A stretch of 64,000 bases of DNA. Source: Verrucomicrobiota bacterium. Lineage in GTDB: Bacteria > Verrucomicrobiota > Verrucomicrobiia > Limisphaerales > JACRJZ01. The notes below the pieces were generated by a model, which was not told where the DNA came from, ran no database searches, and saw nothing but the letters and a program-made list of their open reading frames with translations. The stretch is from NCBI GenBank assembly GCA_016219875.1, contig JACRJZ010000155.1, positions 41,771-105,770 on the forward strand, in the 5' to 3' direction. A program made the translations under genes and the position numbers. This document shows positions 30,003 through 39,700 of the stretch, piece after piece (the stretch's first letter is position 1; every line of letters begins with the position of its first letter).

Positions 30003-33000
30003 ATGAACGAAAACAGTCATACATCCAAGTGTCCGCGGTGCGGCGCCACCCTGGCGGCCGACGCGCCGGACGGACTGTGCCCACGCTGCCTGGTCGCGCT
30101 GAATTTCGCCACGCAGACGGAGATACCAGACGAGGAGGTGGGGCCAGGTGGGACGAAGGTGGTGAAAACGCCGCCATTGGCTCCACCCTCCTGCGCCGCC
30201 ATCGCGCGCCATTTCCCTCAACTGGAAATCCTGGAGTGCCTCGGCCGGGGCGGCATGGGCGTGGTGTACAAAGCCCGCCAGACAAAACTCAACCGGCTGG
30301 TGGCGCTGAAAATCCTCGCGCCGGAGCGGGAACGCGACGCGAAATTTGCCGGACGGTTCACCCGCGAAGCGCAGGCGCTGGCCCGGCTCAGCCACCCGAA
30401 CATCGTCGCGGTTTATGACTTCGGCGAGGCCGACGGGCTGTTCTACCTGTTGATGGAGTTTGTGGACGGCATGAGCCTGCGGCAGTTGATGCAGTCGCAT
30501 CGAGCCACGCCCGAGCAGGCGCTGGCCATCGTGCCGAAGATTTGCGAGGCGCTCCAGTTTGCGCACCAGAAAGGCATCGTCCACCGCGACATCAAGCCGG
30601 AGAACATCCTGCTCGACAAAGACGGGCAGGTGAAGATCGCCGACTTCGGCATTGCCAAGCTGATGGTGGAAACGGCGCCCACCCCCGCGCCGTCTTCGGA
30701 GACCGCCGCTTCCGCTGTCGCCGCGGGCGGGAACGAGGCAGCGAACCTCACGCAAGATCAAGTCCTCGGCACGCCGCATTACATGGCGCCGGAGCAGGTG
30801 GAGAAGCCGCAGCGGGTGGATCACCGGGCGGACATTTACTCGTTGGGCGTGGTGTTCTACGAAATGCTCACCGGCGAACTGCCGCTCGGGAAATTCCAGC
30901 CGCCCTCGCGCAAGGTGCAGGTGGACGTGCGGCTGGACGAGGTGGTCTTGCACGCGCTGGAAAAGGAGCCGGAGCGCCGCTACCAACACGCCAGCGAAGT
31001 GAAGTCGGCGGTGGAGACGATCGCCGCCACCGGCGCCGCGCCGTCCACCGGGACCGCGCCGGATGCGACGGGACCTTTGGCCGCCCCCGCCGTCCTTCAG
31101 GCGACCAAGAAGCGCAAGGGGGAGTTCCTGGGGCGCGGCGCCGCGGTGCAAGCGATAGGGTTGGCTTGCCTCTTCGTGCCGCCCTATGGAGTCGTCCTTG
31201 GGATCGTCCTGCTCGTCATCGGCGGGCGGATGGCTCTGAAGCAGATTTGTTCGCACTGCGGCCACCACACCACCAAAGACGCGAGAATCTGCCGCGTGTG
31301 CGGCGCCCATTTCACCGAAGCGCCCCACGCGCCGAGCACCCTGCGCTCGTGGGGAAAGCAACCGGTGAAGCTGGGAGCCGCTGTTGGTCTCCTGGTGTTT
31401 CTCTTGATGGCGGCGGTCACCTTCAGCCTGCCCAAGTCGTACGTTGCCTCCGCTCGCGTCGGGATCGATGCCCCGGGATTCAAGGACGCAAGCGCGGCCG
31501 ACTTGGTCAAGCTCGCGCACGCGGAGCGCGCCTTCCTGTTGTCGCCACGAGTTCTTTCACGATTAAGGGAGCAAGCCGGCCTGGTGGAGAGTTGGGAAAA
31601 GCGATTTAACCGTGGCGGAAAACTCACCGACGTGGAACTCCGCGCACTCCTCGCCGGCGCCCTCGACACCCGGGTCGTGCAAGGTGTGAGCTTCGATCAT
31701 CCCGAAGGGATTCGCCGGCCGGTCCTGCTTGAAATCCGGTTCTACGACAATTCGCCGGTCGAGGCGGCGGAGACCGCCAATGCTCTTGCGGAGGGTTACT
31801 GCCAGATCCGAACCAACTTCCAGGCCGAGTTGATGGATCGGGCTGAACCGCCCTTGCGCCACATCAAGCCGAACGTCGCGTTGAACCTGGTCGGCGGCAC
31901 GCTGTTGGGTCTGGTGCTGGGATGTCTCGTGGGCGGATGGATGCACTGGTGGGCCGCGCGGACCAGCAGCCGGACGACCGACCAGAGCCTGCCGCCGCCT
32001 GCCGCCGCCCCCGCGTCCAAGGCGGTTCAGGTTTGCCGCTGGACGGCGAGGGTTTTCAGCGTGTTGCTGCTGGCTTTCTACGGCTTCTTCGTCCTGGCCG
32101 AAGGGCTGCCGCCCATCGCGAGCCAGCCGGAAGGCGTGCAACTGAACTTCGCGGCGCTGGGGTTGATGATGCTGGGATTCCTCATCGGCTGGAAACGCGA
32201 AGGATGGGGCGCGCTGCTCATCGCCTCCGGTTGGACGCTGTGGCAAATCTCTGAAAGCCGCTTCGGGTTCAATCTTTTCCAAACGCCATTGCCCGTCGCA
32301 GCTCTCTACGCCTTTTGCTGGTGGGCCACGCGAGGTCGCAGGACGCTGGCCGTCGTCGGTGCCGGGGCGGCCTTGGCGGTGGCGCTGGGGCTGGGGCGGC
32401 TGCTTTGCCCCGCGAACGTTTTCATCGACGGCACGGCGACCGATGTCGCCACCAGCCGCCCGATCACCAACGCGGAAATCCGGCTGCTGCGATCCACAGT
32501 CGCTGCGTCCAAGGCGAGGGACTTCCCCAATGCCCGCTCGGACAAGAAGGGCCGTTTCAACCTGTATGTCGGCTGGTACTCCGAAGCGAAACAGGTGTCG
32601 ATTTCCGCGCTGGGCTACACAACATTGACGACGAACCTGGGCGCAAGAGGGCTTGGCCAGCGCAGGCTGCCCAGGGATTTCCGCCTGCAGTCGGTCGCCG
32701 CTTCACCGGCCTCCCAAACGGGGTCTTTCGGCCCAGTGATCGAACGGGTGATCCGTGCTGCATCCAACGACTGCTGGGCTTTGAATTTGGCCTCGGGCAA
32801 CCTTGTCATTTCCACACCTGAACAGCCGCTCGACTTTCGCGTTGGCCAGGCGGACAGCTTGCGGAGCGCCAAGGTGGACGTGTACCAGCCGTTGGAGGCG
32901 AACACTCCTGATACCGTCAAGGTACTGGAAGTGCGGCTCGTATCGCTTGGCGCGCAGGCATGGGACACCTCGGCCAGCGAGGTGATCGCGCACTTGGAGA

Positions 33001-34511
33001 AGGAGGCGACGGTGCAGATCCGGCGTTCGGAAGGCTTCCTCAACGGTTCGGCTGTCTATGCCTTTTCCACCCGTGAAGGCGCGAGCGGCATGCTGCAGAT
33101 TCTCAAAGACTCCGTGCCGGTGAAGCTCCGCTACAAACTGGTGCAACCGGTCGAGTTGCGCTCCGCCTCTGAGCAAATCGGTTTGTCTCCGACGCCATCG
33201 TTGTCCCCCGGCTCGGTGAGCGAACGCGTACTCGACTTCGATACCGAACGCAAGACGGCCTATCTGGATTTGGACACAGGCGAATACGTTGATCCGGGCA
33301 CGAACTCCACCTACGGCATGAAAGCCACTCCGGCAGGCGTGGACCTGAGAGCCAGCAGCGTGGAGAGTAACTTCGACGTGCGCTGGGCAATCAACATGGC
33401 TCTCGTGCCCGTGGAGTCTGGGCGCTGGGAAGCCACGGCGGAAGAAATCCGCATGGCCGTGGGCGCGGTCAAGCGCGAGCCCGAGATTCGCCTTCGCGGT
33501 GGCAACTCGACCAATACTTGGTTCTTCCAGACGAGCGAAGGTGGCCGCGGCGTCCTCCAGTTCTTGCCGCCGAAAGCGAGCGATGACCCGAGCCAGGTGC
33601 GCCTTCGTTACCGGTTGGCCGCGACGAATGACGCCCGGGCCAGCTTTCTTCAATCGGCCAGCAACCTCACCGACCGGGACGCGGAGGTGCAATCGGTGCT
33701 GGTTCGCGGCCGGGTGGTTTCAGACAAGCTGGACGTGGACGTGCGATTCGCCTTCCAGCGACCGGACCAAGCGTCGTTGCTGCTGCTCGATCACGCCGAC
33801 CAGACGCCGCTGCACTGGGCCACCACGGGCCGCTGGCTTCTCTACGATCCCGTGCAGGGCGCGGTCCTGAACATCCCGACGCCCGAAGGCGGCCCCTCCT
33901 TCCGCCTGGCTTTGCACGATGGGCAACTGGAGTTCGAGTTCGGCCACAGCAAAGGCGGGAACGCGAAATCGTCGGAACAAGAGCGGGTCGTTCTCTCGCT
34001 GGCGGACTTCGTGGGGAAGGCGGCCGGCCGGCCCCAGTTCAAGTCGCTCGACAACGGCACGGTTCTGTTTTCCGGAATTTCTCCCCAAGGCAAGCAGGTT
34101 CGCGCCTGGGCCAAGCCCGGTCGAAAATTCGGCGTGCAGCGGCTGGAACTTCAGTCGGACAACGGCGCCGGAGTCTTCCTGGAACAGATCGCGGTCAACG
34201 AGCCCATCCCGGCGCAGGCGTTCGCCCTGCCGGCGGCGGAAGCCCTGGGGGACCGCGTCAAATCGGAGTCCCCGAACCTCTCACGCGAGGCCTTTCTCAA
34301 GCTGACCGCGCAATGGATGGACGCCCTCACGACCCGCCAAGCGATCCGCAACCCCGCGCAACGCGCCGCCGTGGAGCGACAGATCGGAGCGCCGGTGGAC
34401 TGGGCAGCCGTTGCGAAGACCGACACGGCCGTCTCCACCATTTTACGTGACGCGCTGAAGAATTTGGACGCCGTTCCGGTTGGGCAAAGCCGCAGTTCCG
34501 CCTCCCGCTGA
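30003..34511 (+). CDS. Multi-domain membrane Ser/Thr protein kinase with Wzz-like segment, locus B
   Basis: 1502 residues. Zinc ribbon (Cys10, 13, 26, 29). Kinase motifs: GRGGMGVVYKA, VALKIL, HRDIKPEN, DFGIAK, APEQ. A second zinc ribbon follows (CSHCGHHTTKDARICRVCG). Then a transmembrane helix and a segment resembling the periplasmic domain of Wzz/BY-kinase proteins (LPKSYVASARVGID, ERAFLLSPRVLSRLREQAGL, VEAAETANALAEGYC) closed by another helix. Next is the same multi-helix block and Ig-like domain as the locus A kinase. A long C-terminal region (about 880-1490) has beta-sandwich blocks of the kind QSDNGAGVFLEQIAVNEP. The Wzz likeness suggests sensing of polysaccharide export or cell-surface state. 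Confidence 0.9.
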   Translation: MNENSHTSKCPRCGATLAADAPDGLCPRCLVALNFATQTEIPDEEVGPGGTKVVKTPPLAPPSCAAIARHFPQLEILECLGRGGMGVVYKARQTKLNRLVALKILAPERERDAKFAGRFTREAQALARLSHPNIVAVYDFGEADGLFYLLMEFVDGMSLRQLMQSHRATPEQALAIVPKICEALQFAHQKGIVHRDIKPENILLDKDGQVKIADFGIAKLMVETAPTPAPSSETAASAVAAGGNEAANLTQDQVLGTPHYMAPEQVEKPQRVDHRADIYSLGVVFYEMLTGELPLGKFQPPSRKVQVDVRLDEVVLHALEKEPERRYQHASEVKSAVETIAATGAAPSTGTAPDATGPLAAPAVLQATKKRKGEFLGRGAAVQAIGLACLFVPPYGVVLGIVLLVIGGRMALKQICSHCGHHTTKDARICRVCGAHFTEAPHAPSTLRSWGKQPVKLGAAVGLLVFLLMAAVTFSLPKSYVASARVGIDAPGFKDASAADLVKLAHAERAFLLSPRVLSRLREQAGLVESWEKRFNRGGKLTDVELRALLAGALDTRVVQGVSFDHPEGIRRPVLLEIRFYDNSPVEAAETANALAEGYCQIRTNFQAELMDRAEPPLRHIKPNVALNLVGGTLLGLVLGCLVGGWMHWWAARTSSRTTDQSLPPPAAAPASKAVQVCRWTARVFSVLLLAFYGFFVLAEGLPPIASQPEGVQLNFAALGLMMLGFLIGWKREGWGALLIASGWTLWQISESRFGFNLFQTPLPVAALYAFCWWATRGRRTLAVVGAGAALAVALGLGRLLCPANVFIDGTATDVATSRPITNAEIRLLRSTVAASKARDFPNARSDKKGRFNLYVGWYSEAKQVSISALGYTTLTTNLGARGLGQRRLPRDFRLQSVAASPASQTGSFGPVIERVIRAASNDCWALNLASGNLVISTPEQPLDFRVGQADSLRSAKVDVYQPLEANTPDTVKVLEVRLVSLGAQAWDTSASEVIAHLEKEATVQIRRSEGFLNGSAVYAFSTREGASGMLQILKDSVPVKLRYKLVQPVELRSASEQIGLSPTPSLSPGSVSERVLDFDTERKTAYLDLDTGEYVDPGTNSTYGMKATPAGVDLRASSVESNFDVRWAINMALVPVESGRWEATAEEIRMAVGAVKREPEIRLRGGNSTNTWFFQTSEGGRGVLQFLPPKASDDPSQVRLRYRLAATNDARASFLQSASNLTDRDAEVQSVLVRGRVVSDKLDVDVRFAFQRPDQASLLLLDHADQTPLHWATTGRWLLYDPVQGAVLNIPTPEGGPSFRLALHDGQLEFEFGHSKGGNAKSSEQERVVLSLADFVGKAAGRPQFKSLDNGTVLFSGISPQGKQVRAWAKPGRKFGVQRLELQSDNGAGVFLEQIAVNEPIPAQAFALPAAEALGDRVKSESPNLSREAFLKLTAQWMDALTTRQAIRNPAQRAAVERQIGAPVDWAAVAKTDTAVSTILRDALKNLDAVPVGQSRSSASR

Positions 34512-34584
34512 TCAAGACTCCAGCAGCCGGGCCGAACACGAATTCCGTGTGCCTCACGCGAAAACTCTCTCAAGAAAAACCACC

Positions 34585-36273
34585 ATGAAACGCTCGACCA
34601 AAACAATGACCTTCCTCGCCTGCTGTCTCTGCGCGCTCGAAATCACCGCCGCTCCGGCCCAGACAAACTCGGCACCCTCTGCGACCACCGCCGACCTGTA
34701 TCAGATGGACCTGAACCTCGATCCCGCCTTCGGTCGAATGGAGGGGCGGATGCTCCTGCGCTACGGCAACAACTCGAAGAATCCGTTGCCCGCCGTGCGC
34801 CTGCGCCTGGACCCGAATCTGGACACCAAGCAGTCCCTGGAAATCCTGGCGGTGCAAGACAGCGCGGGCAGGCCGCTGCGGTGGAAACACCAACCCCTGA
34901 AGTTCGCGAAGTGGAGTTCGGAGAAAGGCGCGCTGGAGGTGGTGCTGCCTGAACCGGTGTTGCCCGCCGGTCAAGCGACATTCGCCATTCGATTTCGCGG
35001 CGAGGGAAGCTACGTCAGTTCCAATATGATCGTCCTCCAGGACGACCCCTACCATTCGCTCGACGGCTGGTATCCCAAAGCCATGACACCGCGCGGCGAT
35101 GGCTGGTCCATCGACGACGACCGGCCGTCCGACTACGAAGTCACCGTGAAACTCCCCGCGGGAATCGCGGTGGCCTCGACGGGCCGGCGTGTCAGCGAGG
35201 TGAAACGCGATGGCCAGGTCGAGTTGCGACTGAAAGCTGAACGAGTGTGGGGCTTCACGATCTATGGCTCGTCCCGCTGGCAGCGGCACGAGCGGCGCGC
35301 TGGAGGAGTGGACTTGGGCATTTGCGTGCCGGCCGAAGCGGAATCCTGGGTCGAACGCCTTCTGGACGCGACGGCGGATTCGATTGCATTCTACGAAAAG
35401 GAGTACGCGCCGTTTCCCGCGCGGCATCTGGATATCATTGGCCAGGGCAGTTTCAGCGAACGCGCTCACGGCAGTTCGGCGGCCTGCAACCTGATCACGA
35501 TCTTTCTCGGAGGCCAGTTCGAGAAACAATACCGGTTTCTCGTGGCCCATGAAGTGGCCCACCAATACTTCGGCACACAGGTCGGCTTCCACCGGGCGGA
35601 CATTCATTGGATTCCGGTGGGCCTGGGCATGACGATGGATGAGCACTACGCGCAGGCGCGTGGTCTGGATGCGACCTTTGGCCGGAAGATCATGCGGGAA
35701 TTCTATTTCATGGCGGAGCGGATGGGTTTTGACACGACCCTTTCGCAGCCGGTAGAGCCCGCCATGCAAGCTCCGCCGCCGTGGTCTTTCGGCTGGAACA
35801 TGTCCCTGGCCCACGGCAAGGCCTACGCGGTTTGCGCGATGCTGCGTGACCTGCTCGGTGCGGAGAAGTTCCAAGCCGTGCTCCGGGAACTGATCACCCA
35901 GCGCGCCGGCGGCTTGATCCGACAGGCCGATTTGATCGCCGCCTGCGAGACCGCGCTGGGCGAACGGTTGGACTGGTTCGTGGCCGACTGGATCGACGGG
36001 CGCGCGACGTTCGACAACGCGATCACTTCCGTCGCGAAGGTGGGGGGTGATTGGGACGTGACCGTGGCGCAAGTGGGCACCGGCCGCTTCCCGGCGCAGG
36101 TGGAAGTGACCACTGTCAGCGGCGAAAAGCTGCGGCAGCGCGTGGATCGAGCCAAGCCCAGCGACACCCTGCACTTCAAGACGCCCGGCCCCCTGCGATC
36201 CGTTCGCCTTGATCCTGAACACATCTACCCCGACCTGAATGAAACCAACAACGTCTGGCGTGCCGGCCAGTAG
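34585..36273 (+). CDS. Secreted M1-family metallopeptidase homologue lacking the third zinc ligand
   Basis: 562 residues from ATG 34585 (signal MKRSTKTMTFLACCLCALE to about AAPAQT). An N-terminal beta-sandwich (DLYQMDLNLDPAFGRMEGRM) is followed by a thermolysin-like domain with HEVAHQYFG. In M1 peptidases a Glu follows 18 residues after the second His within a W.xEG segment; here the aligned segment reads HWIPVGLG, with Val in place of Glu. The GxMEN-type exopeptidase loop is replaced by GSSAACNL. The enzyme may be inactive or bind peptide without cleaving. In the operon it lies between kinase B and the secreted PEP-synthase-like protein. Confidence 0.85.
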   Translation: MKRSTKTMTFLACCLCALEITAAPAQTNSAPSATTADLYQMDLNLDPAFGRMEGRMLLRYGNNSKNPLPAVRLRLDPNLDTKQSLEILAVQDSAGRPLRWKHQPLKFAKWSSEKGALEVVLPEPVLPAGQATFAIRFRGEGSYVSSNMIVLQDDPYHSLDGWYPKAMTPRGDGWSIDDDRPSDYEVTVKLPAGIAVASTGRRVSEVKRDGQVELRLKAERVWGFTIYGSSRWQRHERRAGGVDLGICVPAEAESWVERLLDATADSIAFYEKEYAPFPARHLDIIGQGSFSERAHGSSAACNLITIFLGGQFEKQYRFLVAHEVAHQYFGTQVGFHRADIHWIPVGLGMTMDEHYAQARGLDATFGRKIMREFYFMAERMGFDTTLSQPVEPAMQAPPPWSFGWNMSLAHGKAYAVCAMLRDLLGAEKFQAVLRELITQRAGGLIRQADLIAACETALGERLDWFVADWIDGRATFDNAITSVAKVGGDWDVTVAQVGTGRFPAQVEVTTVSGEKLRQRVDRAKPSDTLHFKTPGPLRSVRLDPEHIYPDLNETNNVWRAGQ

Positions 36274-36285
36274 AAAGCATCCCCT

Positions 36286-36534
36286 ATGACGTTCCCTGCG
36301 AGAAACCTCCCAGGCGGAGTCGGCCAAGCCTCGCCCGCACCGGACGCCTGCTGCTCCTGCGGCGATCCCACCCAGAGCAATCTGCGGGCAGCCTCCACTG
36401 GACGGTCGCAGCAGGCGCGCTTGCTGAAAGCGGCTTTCGTCGCTGGGGCAGTTGGGCTCTTTATCCTGGCGGCGACTCTGGTGGCGCCGTCCCAGCAAGT
36501 TGCTAGCAACATGACCTGGAGTTCTCCCAAGTAA
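36286..36534 (+). CDS. Small single-pass membrane protein, hypothetical
   Basis: 82 residues, starting 12 bases after the peptidase stop. N-terminal 45 residues are Cys/Gly/Ser-rich (DACCSCGDPTQS), then one transmembrane helix (AAFVAGAVGLFILAATLVA) and a 13-residue tail. No family recognised. Placement in the operon supports translation. Confidence 0.5.
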   Translation: MTFPARNLPGGVGQASPAPDACCSCGDPTQSNLRAASTGRSQQARLLKAAFVAGAVGLFILAATLVAPSQQVASNMTWSSPK

Positions 36535-36556
36535 CCTGCCATCATCGCACAATCAA

Positions 36557-36730
36557 ATGAACAAACTGCCACTTCGCCTGTTCGCTTGGTGCGTCGCCAC
36601 TCAGGTGGTCCTAGACCTGCAAAACACGCAGCATGGTCGAGAGGAAGCCTTCCCAGCGGCTCCACCGTGTTCTTTCGTGACGGAGTCTGCGCTGACGGCT
36701 TGGCGTACTGTGCGCCAGGCTCAGCAATGA
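36557..36730 (+). CDS. 57-residue putative small protein
   Basis: ATG 36557 to TGA 36730. Begins MNKLPLRLFAWCVATQVVLD, a possible signal or anchor, then a polar tail ending WRTVRQAQQ. It fills the gap between the small membrane protein and the second PEP-synthase-like gene (start 36744, 13 bases on). No homology recognised; kept because of position and N-terminal shape. Confidence 0.35.
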   Translation: MNKLPLRLFAWCVATQVVLDLQNTQHGREEAFPAAPPCSFVTESALTAWRTVRQAQQ

Positions 36731-36743
36731 GGAACCCAGGATT

Positions 36744-39700
36744 ATGAAAGCTCCACTCAGCCGGCCGACAAACACTGGAACTCGACACAGGGCAACCTGG
36801 CGGGCCTGGTGGCGCCTCAGCCTGGCGCTGACAGCCCTGGCAAACCTGACACCGGGGCTGGTTTGGAGTCAGACGCCGCCGGAGTTCCGGCTGGAATTCA
36901 TCGAGCGCCGGGAGAACGGGTGGGTGAAGCTCCGAGGCGGGCAGCCCTATGGGTGGCTGCCGGTGGTTCACCTGCAAGCCTCAACGAACTTGATGGAATG
37001 GGAGGAAGTTGCCCGGTTGCACGGGATGCCCTTTCAGTTCGAAGATCGCGCCGCTCGTGGACAGCCCCAGCGTTTCTACCGGTTTCATCTGACACCGCTT
37101 GAGTACGAAGACGACTGGAAGAACCAAGTCGCCTTCAATGCGGAAAATTTCCTCCGGTATGCCGGCCCATTCTCTTACGTCAAGTTTGTGATCCGGGCGG
37201 AGGATCCCAACCGTGTTTACTATGCCGACGGCGAGCGCTACCTCTTCCACCGCGATTTCGTAAGCACCCGGATCGAACCCTACCTGGGGATTGACCTGGG
37301 CGCGTTCGAGCACATCACCCGATTCAATGAGGGGCGGCAACTCTACCTCGGGGCCGTGCTCATGGGCTTTTCGCCCTTCGAGTATGGCATTCAGTTCGAT
37401 GCCGGTGATCCGTTGCCTCAGGAGACGGTACGCGAGTTGTTTGATTTGGTGGCGTCCACGGTTGTGGATGTTCGTTCTTCAAACTCCGCACCGATCCGGG
37501 TCTTCTACATTCCCTCTTTTGACCAAGCGCCGGCGGCGCGGGACTGCGCCAGCTACTTCGCGTCCAACGGCATCCCCGTGGCCAGCATCGAGAATTGGTT
37601 GCCGGGCGATGTCTGTTATTCGACCGGCTGGCACTTTGGACGGTTGCGCTATGTGGCAGCAACGAACATCCAGTCCGCGTATGCCGCGGGCCAGTTGCTG
37701 CCCACCGACATCCTGCTCACCGACGGCATCCCGGCCGAGATTCCGTATGTGTCGGGCATCATCACGCTGCAACCCGCCACCCCCAACTCGCACGTCGTCC
37801 TGCTGGCGCAATCTTTCGCGGTCCCTTTTGTGTATCTGCACGACCCGGCCGAGCGACAGCGGGTGCTGGCGCTGGATGGAATCGAGGTGGCCTTGCGGGT
37901 GTACGAAGGCTACTACGGTTATGGCCCTGACATCCGCATCTTCGCTCTCCCGGAGAACCTCGAGGCCAGTCTGAAGGCGGAGATGCTTTCGCTCAAGAGC
38001 AACGCACCCGTGCGGATCGCGGCCAAAGCGCGCTACGGTGACTACTTCGCCTCCACGGACGGGCTGTGGCCCTCCAACATCTGCCACTTTGGCGGGAAAG
38101 CAGCCAACTATGGCCTGCTCCGTCGCACCATCCCCACCAATGCACCCGAAGCCATGGCGCTTTCGATAGACCTGTGGGATGACTTCATGGAGCAGACCCT
38201 GCCGGGCGGGGCAGTGCTGCGCACGGAGATTTCCAACCGCTTGGCGGGCTTCGCCGCAGTCACCAATGTTGCGGCGTTGACGAACACGCTGGCGGGCATC
38301 CGCGATCTGATCCGGCGTTCTGCCTCGTTCACAGATGCACAGCGGCAGGCCATCACGAATGCCCTCGGGGCGTTCGGATTTCAACCCACCCGCAAGATCC
38401 GATTTCGCAGTTCGACCAACGTCGAGGACAGCGAGTCCTTCAGTGGCGCGGGACTCTACGACAGCTACAGCGGTTGTCTGGCCGACGATCTCGATGCGGA
38501 CGCAGCCGGGCCGTGCCACTGCGACGCGACGGAGTCCAACGAACGGGGCGTGTTGCGGGCCATCCAGCGCGTCTATGCCAGCTTTTACAACGACAACGCC
38601 TACTTGACCCGGCGCCTGCATCATATCGGAGAGGACACCGTAGGCATGGGAGTGCTCGTGCATTACTCGACGCCGGACGACCAGGAGTTGGCCAACGGCG
38701 TTGCCACCCTCACCGCGCAGTGGCTTCCACAAGGAGAGCAGAGGTTCAGTTGCATGATGGTAAGCCAGCACGGCGCCGTCCCGGTCGCCAATCCCCAGGG
38801 CGATGCCCGTCCAGAGACCCTGTCTGGTTCCTGCAATGGCTACCCGAGCGGACAGAATTACTATTCATCGGCCCCCAGCACCTTCTCCAGCCTGGTCCCT
38901 TTGGGCACCTGCGTGATGGATTACCCAGCCAACTACGACGCCTTTTTGCTGATGTTTGTGGACGTGGCCCGTGCCTACCACGACGTCTTCCCGGAGAAGT
39001 CATCGTTCACGTTGGATTTCGAATACAAAAAGGTTGCTCCCGACTGGTTAGAGCTAAAGCAGGTTCGCGAAGTGCCGCGGTCGGATGCCAGCCAGACCAA
39101 CCAGATCGTCGCCTACCTCCTTGATGCCCCCTGCGAAGTCCGTTCTGACCAGGGCGTGGAGATCGACACGCTCACTGCTCACCGGTTGAAGTCGCGTTGG
39201 AGCTTCCGGGCGAAGAACATGCGCCTCACCCCTGAGAATGTGGCAGGGGGCATCTTCAGCGAAGTCACTTGGAAGCGGGCGCGCCATGGTCGCGTGGAGA
39301 CATTTCGCGGCTCGCTTGATCAGTTCCCAGACTATTCTCAGGTTGAGGAGTGGGGAGGCCTGGTCATGTACTGGACCTGCGACACTCCCGATGGCCCAGC
39401 ACGGTTCTCGCTCTCGATTTCCTTGGGCTATCCGCCGTTTCTCGTCTCGGCGGGCGCGCCGTGGCGCATCCTCACTGATTTTGCCTGGTTCGGATTGGCG
39501 GCCGATTATCCGAACCCGGTACTGGGCTTTGGTTACGGGACGCAACTGACCAACGACACTCTGACGGAACTCATCGGTGTCTATCCCGCGCCTCCGCGCG
39601 AGGATTCCGACGCGCGCTTCGACTACGAGTTCGTCCTCACCAACGGGACCCAGACGGTCACCATTCGAACTGGGTTTTGGGCGACCAATCCGGACATCTA

